Source of the DNA: Deltaproteobacteria bacterium
GTDB lineage: Bacteria; JAEEML01
Length of the DNA stretch: 34,513 nucleotides
Assembly: GCA_016283195.1 (NCBI GenBank)
Contig: JAEEML010000009.1
Location: 1-34,513, forward strand
Direction of reading: 5' to 3'
The notes under the pieces are model-generated. The model worked only from the letters and a program-made list of their open reading frames with translations, had not been told where the DNA came from and made no database searches. Below are positions 15,284 through 24,512 of the stretch, piece after piece; the stretch's first letter is position 1, and every line of letters begins with the position of its first letter. The translations under genes were made by a program, and so were the position numbers.

Positions 15284-16477
15284 TTAAAGGCGCTCTTCAT
15301 AAAAATCCAGGAAGTTAACCCGGCGATCCGAAACTTTGTATTCTATCACATCTTTAAAGCCGCGGCCTTCCCCGGAATGTTGATATGGGAAGGGGCGCAC
15401 ACACTCTACGCGCACGCTCTCGACCAGAAAATCTTTAACTTGGCGGAAATCGCGGAAAGAACCATCCCAAAAAGAACCCAGGCGGGCTAAAACATGGAAA
15501 GGACCAATACTGGCCAGACGCAAATTCATCATATCCGGCGAAATACCGGCAAAAGGATAAGCTCTAAGGCCATAACCGAAAAACGGCGTTGTCGCCACAC
15601 CGGCCATGGTGAGCGGCCCTTCGTATAAAAGCTCCCCTTGCTCAATGGGCATCAGGCGATCGCCGCGGCGCGGATCGACATAAAAGCAGCGCTTGCCGGT
15701 ATTATATACGCGCATTTCCACTGAAGAGCCGGAGCGCACCGCCCGGGGCAAAGTGCGCAAAAAAGCACCGGCAAAATAACCGGCCAGCGTTTTAAGCATG
15801 GGGCCGATGACAGGAGTAGAACCAAAGTTGTCTTTTACCCAATTATAATCATTTAAAACAACGGCATCATAGCCCTGGCCGCCAAAAAAGAAATACTCGC
15901 CATCGGCTTCAATCATGGGGATAGTTACAGTATTCGCCACTTTGCCCTCTAAAAGACGAGCAACATTTTTAACCGGATTACTGGTGCCCAAAACGCCGGA
16001 AAGGCCGTTGCCGGTGCCGAGTTTCAAAGCGCCGATGCGCGGAGCGGAAAGGAGCGGTTGCACTTCGCCGGTGCGCTCATAAACGCGCCGCCGCCAATCA
16101 TTGCTTTCATCAATATATTTATAAAGCATATTGATGAGGTTGGTGAGCGTGCCGTCACCACCGCCGCAAACCACGGTGCCATACCCCTGCTGGACAATCT
16201 CGCGCACAAAGTTGCCGGCTTCATCCAGCGAATGAGAAAAATAAACATGCTCTTTGCCCACCAGGCGCCACATGCGCTTAACTACGCTTTTGGTCACCCG
16301 CCGGGCATTAGCATTTAAAACCACGGCGATTTTTTCCGGATCGGGAATAGCCACAGGCAGACTTTCCGGCTCGGAGGCAAATTCTGTTAGTTTTGTATGA
16401 TCTATAGCTGCCATACCGTGCTCAGCGGGATCAGCAATCCAAAATAACTGGCTTTTAGACCTAGCTGTTTGTTCCAT
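15284..16477 (-). CDS. Diacylglycerol/sphingosine kinase family lipid kinase
   Basis: A 397-residue protein with a DAGK catalytic domain (about 48-200), the fold of YegS, DgkB and sphingosine kinases. The nucleotide-binding motif CGGGDGT is at 104-110, preceded by AVVLNANARR (family NPxxG/NANA type) and followed by IGALKLGTGNGLS, the second conserved glycine loop. The C-terminal half fits the beta-sandwich domain of the family. An N-terminal extension of about 45 residues is unassigned. It should phosphorylate a lipid, possibly diacylglycerol, in the inner leaflet; the lipid cannot be told from sequence. AAGGTG precedes the ATG. It follows ftsZ by 111 bases on the same strand, with weak hairpins between, so it may be the last gene of the dcw transcript or have its own promoter. 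Confidence 0.85.
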   Translation of the reverse strand: MEQTARSKSQLFWIADPAEHGMAAIDHTKLTEFASEPESLPVAIPDPEKIAVVLNANARRVTKSVVKRMWRLVGKEHVYFSHSLDEAGNFVREIVQQGYGTVVCGGGDGTLTNLINMLYKYIDESNDWRRRVYERTGEVQPLLSAPRIGALKLGTGNGLSGVLGTSNPVKNVARLLEGKVANTVTIPMIEADGEYFFFGGQGYDAVVLNDYNWVKDNFGSTPVIGPMLKTLAGYFAGAFLRTLPRAVRSGSSVEMRVYNTGKRCFYVDPRRGDRLMPIEQGELLYEGPLTMAGVATTPFFGYGLRAYPFAGISPDMMNLRLASIGPFHVLARLGSFWDGSFRDFRQVKDFLVESVRVECVRPFPYQHSGEGRGFKDVIEYKVSDRRVNFLDFYEERL

Positions 16478-16536
16478 TTTTCACCTTTGGCTCCTCTAGC
16501 GGAGCAAGATAAAAAGGAGTTTACGCATTATGCGCT

Positions 16537-16577
16537 AAAAAGTGAATACTTTTTCGTAGTACTGACAAAAATGTCAG
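16537..16577 (-). terminator. Two small stem-loops between ftsZ and the lipid kinase gene
   Basis: CTGACA (16562-16567) pairs with TGTCAG (16572-16577) over a 4-base loop, and AAAAAGT (16537-16543) pairs with ACTTTTT (16548-16554) over a 4-base loop. Both lie just after the ftsZ stop. The second ends in a T run on either strand and could slow or partly end transcription; neither is a strong terminator. Confidence 0.3.
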
Positions 16578-16588
16578 ACTTTTATGTA

Positions 16589-17764
16589 TTAGTGGGAGAA
16601 ACGCCCGTAGCGGATAAAGGAGGGCATATCATCTCCCTCAAAGGCCAAACTTGATTGGTGAGTAGGTGTTGCAGAGGAAAGTGTGGTACTACCACCACGC
16701 TTGCCGGCACCTTCTTCCGCACTATGGCCGGGAGCAAAAAGCGAATTAATTTGAATATTTTTATTCTTTACTGTGGCCTGCACATAATCGTTATCGGAGT
16801 CCATATCGAGGTCATAGCCGCTGGCTATCACCGTAACTTTGAGATCATCACCCATGTTCGGGTCGGAAACCTTGCCAATCTTTACAATATGAGCTTCGGG
16901 ATCAACCAACTCCCGCACTTTCGCGCTAATATAACGAAACTCTGAACCAGACATTTTAGAGGCCGAAATATTAACCAATACTTTCATGGCCCCTTCCAGA
17001 GAAATATCGTCAAAAAGCGGGTTTTCAATAGCTTCTTGTAAGGCTTCCTGGGCTCTGTTCGGCCCACTCGCTACACCCTGGCCGATGAGAGCGCGTCCTT
17101 GATGCAGCAGAGTAGTCTGGACATCGGCAAAATCGGCATTAATCCGGCCAGGTATCGTAATAATCTCACTAATGCCGCGCACAGCATTAACAAGAATATC
17201 ATCCGAAACATCTAAAAGCACATCCATATCTTCATCTGGATCTTCAACTACCGAATAAACCTTTTCCAGGGGAATAACTATAATAGAATCCACAAATTCG
17301 CGTAAATTTTTAATACCGGTTTCGGCCTGTCTTTTACGCACAACACCTTCATCTTCAAAGGGCATGGTTACTACGGCTAAGGTAAGTGCCCCAAGTTCTT
17401 GAGCAATCTCGGCAATAATGGGAGCGGCGCCGGTACCAGTACCGCCGCCCATGCCACAAGTAACAAATATCATATTGGCACCAAATAGCTGCTCTTTAAT
17501 AGTTTCCCGCGCTTCTTCGGCAGCTTCGCGGCCAATTTGGGGGTTACAACCTGCCCCTAGGCCTTTGGCACATTTTTCACCTAATTGTATTTTATTGGGC
17601 GAAAGATTATTCTCTAAAGCCTGGATATCGGTATTGGCGGCAATAAATTCCAAATCCTGGACTCCGCTTTTTATCAAATTATTGACGGTATTTCCGCCGC
17701 AACCGCCGACGCCGATAACTTTAATTATCGTTTGGGCCCTGTTTTCATTTACATAGTTAATCAT
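16589..17764 (-). CDS. ftsZ: Cell division protein FtsZ
   Basis: The tubulin-like GTPase that polymerises into the Z ring. The 391-residue protein starts directly before the GTPase domain, with VGGCGGNTVNN (19-29), FIAANTDIQAL, the tubulin signature GGGTGTG at 106-112, and DVQTTLLHQGRALIG with the T7-loop region before it (NADFADV, the acidic residues that activate GTP hydrolysis in the next subunit). A variable linker from about 325 to 378 leads to DMPSFIRYGRF, the conserved C-terminal peptide that binds FtsA and ZipA-type partners. GGGGAGCGG precedes the ATG. ftsA is 29 bases upstream. It is the last division gene of the cluster. Confidence 0.98.
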   Translation of the reverse strand: MINYVNENRAQTIIKVIGVGGCGGNTVNNLIKSGVQDLEFIAANTDIQALENNLSPNKIQLGEKCAKGLGAGCNPQIGREAAEEARETIKEQLFGANMIFVTCGMGGGTGTGAAPIIAEIAQELGALTLAVVTMPFEDEGVVRKRQAETGIKNLREFVDSIIVIPLEKVYSVVEDPDEDMDVLLDVSDDILVNAVRGISEIITIPGRINADFADVQTTLLHQGRALIGQGVASGPNRAQEALQEAIENPLFDDISLEGAMKVLVNISASKMSGSEFRYISAKVRELVDPEAHIVKIGKVSDPNMGDDLKVTVIASGYDLDMDSDNDYVQATVKNKNIQINSLFAPGHSAEEGAGKRGGSTTLSSATPTHQSSLAFEGDDMPSFIRYGRFSH

Positions 17765-17793
17765 TTTTCCGCTCCCCTCAGCAGCAATTATGA

Positions 17794-19032
17794 CTAGTGA
17801 AAATCCTTAAACAAACCAATTAATTGACTAAAAATACCGCCACCTCTGCTCCGGCTTACTCCAGGCTTACCCTGGCGGCTGAAAATTTGCTTCTCGGCAT
17901 AACGCAAAATACCCACGGAGGTAGAATAAATGGGGTTTAAAACCTCATTGGAGAGGCCACCTAAATCGGCTACATTGGGATAACCGATACGGGTCGCCGG
18001 GAGACCGATAATATTCTGGGCCATTTCGTCAATACCGGGTAATAAGCTGGTGCCCCCGGTCAGCACCAAACCGGAAGGTATTTTAGAGCCGGATTTTTCA
18101 AGCTCCGGCAAAATATGGCGGAAGAGGTCGTCCACTCGGTCCTGAATAATCTGGCACAAAAGTTCTTCGCTCTTTTTCTCCGGTGCCCGCCCGCCGATGC
18201 GCGGCACATCTATTAATTTATCTTTGCCGGCCATAGCCGCTATGGCTTTGCCATATTGATTTTTGAGCTCTTCGGCAGCCGAAAGGGGCGTTGAGAGCAC
18301 CTGGCTTATATCGTTGGTAATTTGGCTGCCGGCAATATCGACAACCGAGGTGTAAACCAGGCTGTTATTGGACCAAATGGCTATATCACTGGTGCCGCTG
18401 CCGATATCGACAAGCGCCACACCGAGTTCCTGTTCGTCTTTGGACAAAACGGCATAAGAAGAGGCCAGCTGCCCTAAAATGACATCTTGGACATTAAGGC
18501 CGCATTTTTCGCAGCAACGAATAATATTTTGCTCGGCCGCCCTGGAGCAGGAGACAATATAAACATTGGATTTCATCTTGAGCCCGCTCATGCCCAAGGG
18601 TTCTTTAATGCCATCTTGGCCGTCAATAATATAATCCTGCGGCAAAACATGAATAATATCGCGATCATCGGGCATATTTAGAGCTTTGGCGTTATCCAGC
18701 ACCCGCTCAATATCATCTTCGCACACTTCTTTATTTTTGAGCGTTACCTGGCCATCGGATTTATCGCCTCTGATATGGGTGCCGGTGATGCCCACATAAA
18801 CATCGTCTATTTTACAACCGCTGGAGTTTTCCGCCTCTTCAATAACCTGGTGGATGGAATCGACAGTGCTGGAAACATTTACCACCATCCCCTTGCGCAA
18901 ACCGTCGGCCGGCACACTGCCAAAACCACGGATATTTTGCAAAACGCCGTTTTCATTTATTTCACCCACAAGAGCGCAAACTTTGCTGGTGCCAATATCA
19001 AGTCCCACAATAATTTCTGACTGTCTGGGCAT
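17794..19032 (-). CDS. ftsA: Cell division protein FtsA
   Basis: An actin-like ATPase that tethers FtsZ to the membrane. The 412-residue protein has VGLDIGTSKVCALVG (phosphate 1) near the N-terminus, the SHS2/1C domain, VDIGSGTSDIAIW (phosphate 2) and VLTGGTSLLPGI (adenosine motif). The final residues, GGGIFSQLIGLFKDFH, make the amphipathic membrane-targeting helix after a basic linker. AAGGAG is well placed before the ATG. It sits between ftsQ (21-base gap) and ftsZ (29-base gap), the standard order. Confidence 0.98.
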   Translation of the reverse strand: MPRQSEIIVGLDIGTSKVCALVGEINENGVLQNIRGFGSVPADGLRKGMVVNVSSTVDSIHQVIEEAENSSGCKIDDVYVGITGTHIRGDKSDGQVTLKNKEVCEDDIERVLDNAKALNMPDDRDIIHVLPQDYIIDGQDGIKEPLGMSGLKMKSNVYIVSCSRAAEQNIIRCCEKCGLNVQDVILGQLASSYAVLSKDEQELGVALVDIGSGTSDIAIWSNNSLVYTSVVDIAGSQITNDISQVLSTPLSAAEELKNQYGKAIAAMAGKDKLIDVPRIGGRAPEKKSEELLCQIIQDRVDDLFRHILPELEKSGSKIPSGLVLTGGTSLLPGIDEMAQNIIGLPATRIGYPNVADLGGLSNEVLNPIYSTSVGILRYAEKQIFSRQGKPGVSRSRGGGIFSQLIGLFKDFH

Positions 19033-19053
19033 TGAAATTCTCCTTATTAAACA

Positions 19054-19917
19054 TTATCTGCCAGCCAACTTGGCTACCACCAGTTGACGCTGTTTATCAT
19101 TATCCAAATAGAGTATCCGCGCTTTTTTCGACTGCTGTTTTAAAGTAGCTAATACCCTGGCCGCCCTATCTAATTTATCATTATAGTTGCCATATCCCAG
19201 GTTAATTCTTAAAGGCCCGGGAGCAAATTCCACCTCTATACCGGAAAAAGTGTTACAATGCACCTCTTCAATTTTATAACCTTTAAAGGCCGCGCTGTTT
19301 TTTATCAAGGCCATAGTATTAAAAGCGAGTTTTACCAGCGATTCGGCATCCTCTTTATGGCTCATAAAAAACTGCTTTTCTATACCGGTAATAAGCGGAA
19401 AGTTATTTGCAGCGGAAAGGGGGGCCGCCACAAAGGGAAAACCTTCGTCATCAACAAAATAGAGTTTTTCCAAGGCTATCACGGCCATTGGCGTCCGCTC
19501 GCTTATCTCTATTAACATCCGATCGGGTAATTGCCTCTGCACATTAACATCCCTAATCCAAGGATGAGCCGCCAGTTTAGCAGCTATAGCGGCCGGGTCA
19601 AGCTCCAAAATAGGGGTGCCCTTTTTTATCATACCTGTTGTAAGTACTTCTTTTTCGCTAAGTTCTTTATTGCCTACAATATGTACGGTTTTAAGCATGA
19701 GTTTTGGCGATTTCACCATTTTCTCATAGCCTTTTAACGACAGAATAAAGAGCGCTACAGCGGCGCAAATAACCAGCGTAACAGTGGTAACGACGCGCAA
19801 AAGGTGGTGGGCCTGGCTAAGGCGCACCAGGCGCTCTTCGTTACTACTAGGCAGACGGCGATTACCTGTGGTGCGTCTTCTAAAACCGTCTTTATTTTTA
19901 TTTGCTCTACCAGCCAT
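19054..19917 (-). CDS. ftsQ: Cell division protein FtsQ/DivIB
   Basis: A bitopic inner-membrane protein of the divisome that links FtsL/FtsB to the ring. The 287-residue protein has a basic cytoplasmic tail (1-35), one membrane helix (about 41-62), a POTRA domain (about 73-145; LKTVHIVGNKELSEKEV and HPWIRDVNVQRQLPDRMLIEI are typical), and the FtsQ beta domain beyond. Sequence conservation in this family is low, but domain order and position between ddl and ftsA settle the call. The Shine-Dalgarno is weak (AGGA 12 bases upstream). Confidence 0.93.
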   Translation of the reverse strand: MAGRANKNKDGFRRRTTGNRRLPSSNEERLVRLSQAHHLLRVVTTVTLVICAAVALFILSLKGYEKMVKSPKLMLKTVHIVGNKELSEKEVLTTGMIKKGTPILELDPAAIAAKLAAHPWIRDVNVQRQLPDRMLIEISERTPMAVIALEKLYFVDDEGFPFVAAPLSAANNFPLITGIEKQFFMSHKEDAESLVKLAFNTMALIKNSAAFKGYKIEEVHCNTFSGIEVEFAPGPLRINLGYGNYNDKLDRAARVLATLKQQSKKARILYLDNDKQRQLVVAKLAGR

Positions 19918-19955
19918 AGCGCTTTTTATTCCTAATTCACCGTTAATGCTTAAAA

Positions 19956-20906
19956 CTAGCCTTTATCCTTTAAATTATGAGCCGCAAGTAATATTTCTTC
20001 GCATAAATCGGCAAAAGTAAGCCCGGCATAAGATGCCATTTTGGGCAATAAACTGGCCGCTGTCATACCGGGCAGCGAGTTCATCTCCAAAATATATATA
20101 CCTTTTTCCGCTGTAGCATTTTCTTCCACAATAAGATCCGCCCTGGCCGCTCCGCTACAACGGAGCACTTTATAGGCTCTCTCGGCCAGGTGCAAGACCT
20201 TGGCGTTTAATTCATCACTTATGGGTGCCGGCACAATATAGCGATTTTCGTGACATTCATATTTGGCTTCGTAATCATAAAAAGCGCTTTTGGCTACGGC
20301 TATTTCCAAAGTGGCCAGCGCTTTGCCGTTAAGGACACCGGAGGTAATCTCCTTGCCGGCGATGAATTTTTCCACATGGATTACCTGGTCATATTTAAAG
20401 GCTTCGGCAATAGCAGCCGGGAGATCTTTGGCCTCTTTGACAATTGTCACCCCAAAACTTGAACCCTCACTGTTGGGCTTTACCACCACCGGGAAGCCAA
20501 AGGGGAGCTCCGGCACTTTTTCGCCTTTATTGAGCACAATATGCGGCACAATGGGCAGGCCGGCGGCGGCAAAGAGAATTTTGGCTGTCTCTTTATCCAT
20601 AGCGGCGGCACTGGAGAGCACATCACTGCCGCTATAGGGGATGCCCATGACTTCCAATAGGCCCTGCACGCAGCCGTCTTCGCCATAGCGGCCATGAAGG
20701 GCCAAAAAGGCCACATCGATTTTTTTGGCCGCAAGCTGGGCGGCCAAATCCGGCCCCACATCTATGAGCTCCACATTGTAACCCTTCTCTTTTAAAGCGT
20801 TAAAGCAGGCCTCGCCGCTATTTAGAGAAACCGGGCGCTCGCTCGACATACCGCCATAGAGAACAGCCACCTTTTTTTGTTTCATGCTATCTTTAGTAAA
20901 AACCAT
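19956..20906 (-). CDS. ddl: D-alanine--D-alanine ligase
   Basis: Joins two D-alanines with ATP to give the dipeptide that MurF adds to the precursor. The protein has VLYGGMSSERPVSLNSG at the N-terminus, the ATP-grasp fold with PVVVKPNSEGSSFGVTIV, GSGAARADLIVEE-like text (CSGAARADLIVEE) and the metal-binding EMNSLPGMT near the end. Length fits the family. Three in-frame ATGs are possible: 20918, 20906 and 20885. I chose 20906 (316 residues) because GAGGGA sits at good distance and it follows the murC stop by one base; the 20885 start gives a more typical N-terminus. It lies between murC and ftsQ, where murB is often found as well but is missing here. Confidence 0.95.
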   Translation of the reverse strand: MVFTKDSMKQKKVAVLYGGMSSERPVSLNSGEACFNALKEKGYNVELIDVGPDLAAQLAAKKIDVAFLALHGRYGEDGCVQGLLEVMGIPYSGSDVLSSAAAMDKETAKILFAAAGLPIVPHIVLNKGEKVPELPFGFPVVVKPNSEGSSFGVTIVKEAKDLPAAIAEAFKYDQVIHVEKFIAGKEITSGVLNGKALATLEIAVAKSAFYDYEAKYECHENRYIVPAPISDELNAKVLHLAERAYKVLRCSGAARADLIVEENATAEKGIYILEMNSLPGMTAASLLPKMASYAGLTFADLCEEILLAAHNLKDKG

Positions 20907-20907
20907 T

Positions 20908-22296
20908 TTATCCCTCATTTCGGCCGGCCTCTTTTAAGAGCGCCTCGCCTACGGTAAACAAGTTACCCGCCCCCAGAGTTAAAAATATATCACCGGGTTT
21001 AAGATCACTTATAAGTTGCTTTTTTAGCTCTACAAAATTGCTGGTATAATGCACATGGCTCTGCCCGCTATTTTGCACCGCTTTAAATAAAAGCTCCCCG
21101 CTAACACCGGCAATGGGCTCTTCACCGGCACTATATACATCGGTTAAATAAAGTTCATCGGCCGCCATAAAAGCTGTCGAAAACTCCTTTAAAAGCGCCT
21201 TGGTGCGGCTATAGCGATGGGGCTGAAAAGCCACCACCAAACGCCGCCCGGCAGTAGCCTCTTTTAAAGCGCTTAATGTTGTCTTTATTTCTGTCGGGTG
21301 GTGGCCATAATCGTCGATAACGGTTACGCCGGCTACTTCGCCTTTTAATTCCAGACGCCGGCCGACTCCGTGATAGTTTGCAAAAACTTCTTTAATAACG
21401 CCTGGTTTTACACCAAGTTCATGGGCTACGGCAATAGCGGCCAAGCTATTTAAAACATTATGACGCCCTAAAAGGTGCAAATCTATAGTCGCGCATTTTT
21501 GGCCATTATGCCAGAGGTCATAGCGCATAAGGCCCTCTTCCAGGCGGATATTAGCGGCCCGCCACATGGCCTTTTCACTAAAGCCATAGGTGATGACCGG
21601 ACGCGTAAGTTCAGGAATAAGCCCTGCTACTTCCGCATCATCCAAGCAGGCAATAACCCGCCCGTAAAAAGGCACTTTTTGGGCAAATTCTTTAAAAGCG
21701 GCGCGAATTTCGCTAAGGCCGCCGGTGTAATGGTCGAGGTGGTCGGCCTCAATATTGGAAATAACGGCAAAAGTGGGAAAAAGGCGCAAAAATGAGCCAT
21801 CGCTCTCATCGGCTTCGGCCACCAAATATTCGCCGGCGCCATAACGGCCGTTGGTGCCCAAATCGCGCACAATACCGCCCACAATGGCCAGCGGGTCGCA
21901 CCCGGCTTTTACCAGTAATGTGCTGATGAGCGAGGTAATAGTGGTTTTACCGTGCGTGCCGGCCACACAAATGCCGTATTTATAGCGCATGAGATCGGCG
22001 AGGATTTCGCTCCGATGCACAATGGGAATATTTTGCTCTTTAGCGGCCAGTACTTCGGGATTTTTACTATTTAGCGCACTGGTCACCACCAGCACATCGG
22101 CGCCTTTTACCTGCTCTTTGGCATGGCCTTCATAAATAGTAGCCCCAAGAGCGCGCAAACGGGTAACCGTCCCGCTGATATTGAGATCACTGCCGGTCAC
22201 AATAAAGCCCTCTTTTATAAGCACTTCGGCAATAGCACTCATCCCGATGCCGCCGATTCCCACAAAATGGACTCTTTTGACCAAACCTCTAAACAT
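20908..22296 (-). CDS. murC: UDP-N-acetylmuramate--L-alanine ligase MurC
   Basis: Adds the first amino acid, L-alanine, to UDP-MurNAc. The 462-residue protein begins with the Rossmann motif FVGIGGIGMSAIAE, has the Mur ligase ATP loop AGTHGKTT (112-119), DESDGSFL, and the central NIEADHLDHY motif, and ends with the ligase C-terminal domain (DDYGHHPTEI, AFQPHRYSR). An in-frame GTG ten codons upstream lies inside murG and lacks support; the ATG at 22296 has AGAGGA eight bases before it. It overlaps the end of murG by eight bases, and ddl starts right after its stop. Confidence 0.97.
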   Translation of the reverse strand: MFRGLVKRVHFVGIGGIGMSAIAEVLIKEGFIVTGSDLNISGTVTRLRALGATIYEGHAKEQVKGADVLVVTSALNSKNPEVLAAKEQNIPIVHRSEILADLMRYKYGICVAGTHGKTTITSLISTLLVKAGCDPLAIVGGIVRDLGTNGRYGAGEYLVAEADESDGSFLRLFPTFAVISNIEADHLDHYTGGLSEIRAAFKEFAQKVPFYGRVIACLDDAEVAGLIPELTRPVITYGFSEKAMWRAANIRLEEGLMRYDLWHNGQKCATIDLHLLGRHNVLNSLAAIAVAHELGVKPGVIKEVFANYHGVGRRLELKGEVAGVTVIDDYGHHPTEIKTTLSALKEATAGRRLVVAFQPHRYSRTKALLKEFSTAFMAADELYLTDVYSAGEEPIAGVSGELLFKAVQNSGQSHVHYTSNFVELKKQLISDLKPGDIFLTLGAGNLFTVGEALLKEAGRNEG

Positions 22297-23404
22297 CGGC
22301 TTTTTCCTCTTTGGCGCCGGTCCCACTTTGGCGGCCGGAAAGAGTTATAAGAGCAGCGGCAATCTGCGCAGCGGCATTTACTTTGCCGAGTTCACGGGCT
22401 TTTTGAGCCATGTCTTTAAGAGCTGCCGGGTGAGCGGCCAAATCGCTCACTTTTTGGCTGAGTAAAGCCGGCGTTGTCACTTTTTGCTCCATTATGATGG
22501 CCGCCCCATAATTGGCCAGATATTTGGCATTAAAAAACTGATGATTATCGCTGGCATAGGGGAAAGGTATCAAAATAGCCGGCCGGCCGATAGCCGCTAT
22601 CTCGGAAATGGTCATAGCGCCGGCGCGGGCAATAATGAGGTGTGCACCGGCGTATCTTTCGGCCATTCTGGTATCAAAAGCAAAGACCTCGGCCGCTATT
22701 CCAGCCGCGCTATAAGCTGCTTGCAGAGTTTCCACATCGCTCTTGCCGGCCTGGTGGACAATTTTAAGGCCTTTTATCTCCTTTAAAGCTGGCGCGGCAT
22801 CAGCCAAAAGTTCGTTTATGGCATGAGCACCTTGGGAACCACCGGCCACCAAAAGGTTAAATTCCTCCTTAGGCTCCTCATAGATCTTTTCCCGGGCGGC
22901 AATAATTTCACTGCGCACCGGATTGCCCAAACAGCGCACTTTTTTCACCGGGAAGCGCTGTGTGGGCATACCGGTATAAATCTCACGCACTAATTTGCTC
23001 AAAATGCGGTTAGTTAGGCCGGGGAAGGAATTTTGCTCCATAATAGCGGTGGGAACACCTTTGAGCCAGGCGGCTAAAACAATGGGCCCGGCAGCATAAC
23101 CGCCAACACCGATAACGGCTATGGGCCGTTTTTCTTTAATCAGCTTTAAACTGGCAAAAAGCGCCTTAGGCAGAGCAAAAAGCGCTTTTATGGTATTTTT
23201 TAGGCCCACTCTTTTTAAAGGGCGCACCGGGAGGTTATGAAGTTTAAAGCCCGCTTCCGGCACCAAAGTGGCTTCCATGCCGGCAGCTGTGCCCACAAAT
23301 TCTACAGTTAAATCCGCATTATCGCCTACAAGTTGCCGCGCCACTGCCAAAGCCGGCATCACATGGCCGCCGGTGCCGCCGCCAGCTATAAAAATAGTAT
23401 CCAT
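22289..23404 (-). CDS. murG: UDP-GlcNAc:lipid I N-acetylglucosaminyl transferase MurG
   Basis: A GT28-family enzyme at the inner face of the membrane that turns lipid I into lipid II. The 371-residue protein has the N-terminal glycine loop AGGGTGGHVMPALA (7-20), GVGGYAAGPIVLAA, EQNSFPGLTNRIL, the second G-loop VAGGSQGAHAIN, and the donor-binding RAGAMTISEIAAIGRPAILIPFP text. All family landmarks are intact. Its start follows the ftsW stop by one base, and its end overlaps murC by eight, so the three are translationally coupled. Confidence 0.97.
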   Translation of the reverse strand: MDTIFIAGGGTGGHVMPALAVARQLVGDNADLTVEFVGTAAGMEATLVPEAGFKLHNLPVRPLKRVGLKNTIKALFALPKALFASLKLIKEKRPIAVIGVGGYAAGPIVLAAWLKGVPTAIMEQNSFPGLTNRILSKLVREIYTGMPTQRFPVKKVRCLGNPVRSEIIAAREKIYEEPKEEFNLLVAGGSQGAHAINELLADAAPALKEIKGLKIVHQAGKSDVETLQAAYSAAGIAAEVFAFDTRMAERYAGAHLIIARAGAMTISEIAAIGRPAILIPFPYASDNHQFFNAKYLANYGAAIIMEQKVTTPALLSQKVSDLAAHPAALKDMAQKARELGKVNAAAQIAAALITLSGRQSGTGAKEEKADV

Positions 23405-23405
23405 C

Positions 23406-24512
23406 TTAAGCCTCTTCCGCTTGCCGGGCCAAACTCAGTAACAAACCGGTGGCGGCCAGCGAAACAATCAAATTACTGCCCCCGTAACTTATAAAAGGCA
23501 ATGTCAGGCCTTTATTGGGCAAAACACCGGTTACCACACAAATATTGGTAACCGCCGTGGTAACAATCATGAAAGTGATTCCAAAAGCCAGGTATTTGGC
23601 AAAATTATCTTGTAATTTAAAGGCAATACGCAAACCGATAACGCCAAAGCTCACAAAGGCCAGCACAATAAACAAAAGGCCGATGAGCCCCAATTCTTCG
23701 CCCACAATACTTAAAATAAAATCAGTGTGATTTTCCGGCAAAAAGAAGAGCTTTTGCTTACTCTCCCCAAGCCCCAGGCCAAAAACACCGCCGGAGCCCA
23801 TGGAGATAAGTGATTGCACCGTTTGGTAGCCAAGGTCCTGTCTGAAAGACCAGGGATCAAGCCAGGCCAAAACGCGTTTTAGGCGGTAATCTTTTCTAAT
23901 TATCAAAATATAGGCTATAGGCACCAGAGCCATTAAAAGCACCACTAAATAGCGCCATTTTAAGCCGGCCGAGACCAAAAGCGCGATAATAAAAATTTCC
24001 ATCAATACAGCGGTGCCAAAATCGCGCTCGGCGAGAACCAGCACCACCGGCACATGAGCAATAACAAAAACCGGGAGCAAACCGGGTTTTTCATCTTTAT
24101 TATCGGCCCTTTTACCCAAAAGGAAAGAGAGATACAAAACTAAAGATAGCTTGGCAAATTCGGATGGCTGAAAGCCAAAAGAGCCAAAATTTATCCAGCG
24201 ACGGGCGCCGTTGGCCTCTTTACCGATGCCGGGAATCAGTACCAAAAGCAAAGTAATAAGCGTAACGGTAAAAAGCGGCCAAGCCAATTTTTTCACCTGA
24301 GCGCTATCGAGTAAAGAGGCTATGAGCATAGCGATAAGGCCGAGAGACACCCAAATCAGCTGCCGGGTGAGAAAATGCTGCGGATCGTTAAAATCACGCG
24401 CCGCTTTGGCCACGCTGGAAGAGTAAACCATCACCACGCCCAAGGCCACGAGGGCCATGGTCACCCAGCTTAAGAGTATATAGGCGGGGATATGTTGATG
24501 TTCTCTATCCAT
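23406..24512 (-). CDS. ftsW: Septal peptidoglycan polymerase FtsW
   Basis: A SEDS-family membrane glycosyltransferase that polymerises lipid II at the septum with FtsI as partner. The 368-residue protein has about ten membrane helices. Landmarks are GEEANGARRWI-type text (GIGKEANGARRWINFGSFGFQPSEFAKL), AERDFGTAVL, the acidic extracellular loop with NHTDFILSIVGEELG, and PNKGLTLPFISYGGSNL near the end. Asp in the ENHTDFI loop and the conserved Arg and Glu around it are as in active SEDS proteins. It could in principle be RodA, but the place between murD and murG and the pairing with FtsI make FtsW the better call. It overlaps murD by eight bases. Confidence 0.95.
   Translation of the reverse strand: MDREHQHIPAYILLSWVTMALVALGVVMVYSSSVAKAARDFNDPQHFLTRQLIWVSLGLIAMLIASLLDSAQVKKLAWPLFTVTLITLLLVLIPGIGKEANGARRWINFGSFGFQPSEFAKLSLVLYLSFLLGKRADNKDEKPGLLPVFVIAHVPVVLVLAERDFGTAVLMEIFIIALLVSAGLKWRYLVVLLMALVPIAYILIIRKDYRLKRVLAWLDPWSFRQDLGYQTVQSLISMGSGGVFGLGLGESKQKLFFLPENHTDFILSIVGEELGLIGLLFIVLAFVSFGVIGLRIAFKLQDNFAKYLAFGITFMIVTTAVTNICVVTGVLPNKGLTLPFISYGGSNLIVSLAATGLLLSLARQAEEA

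Noticed and set aside
22297-22326. GTG start ten codons upstream of the chosen murC start
   Set aside because: It lies inside murG and adds residues not seen in MurC; the ATG at 22296 has AGAGGA eight bases upstream.
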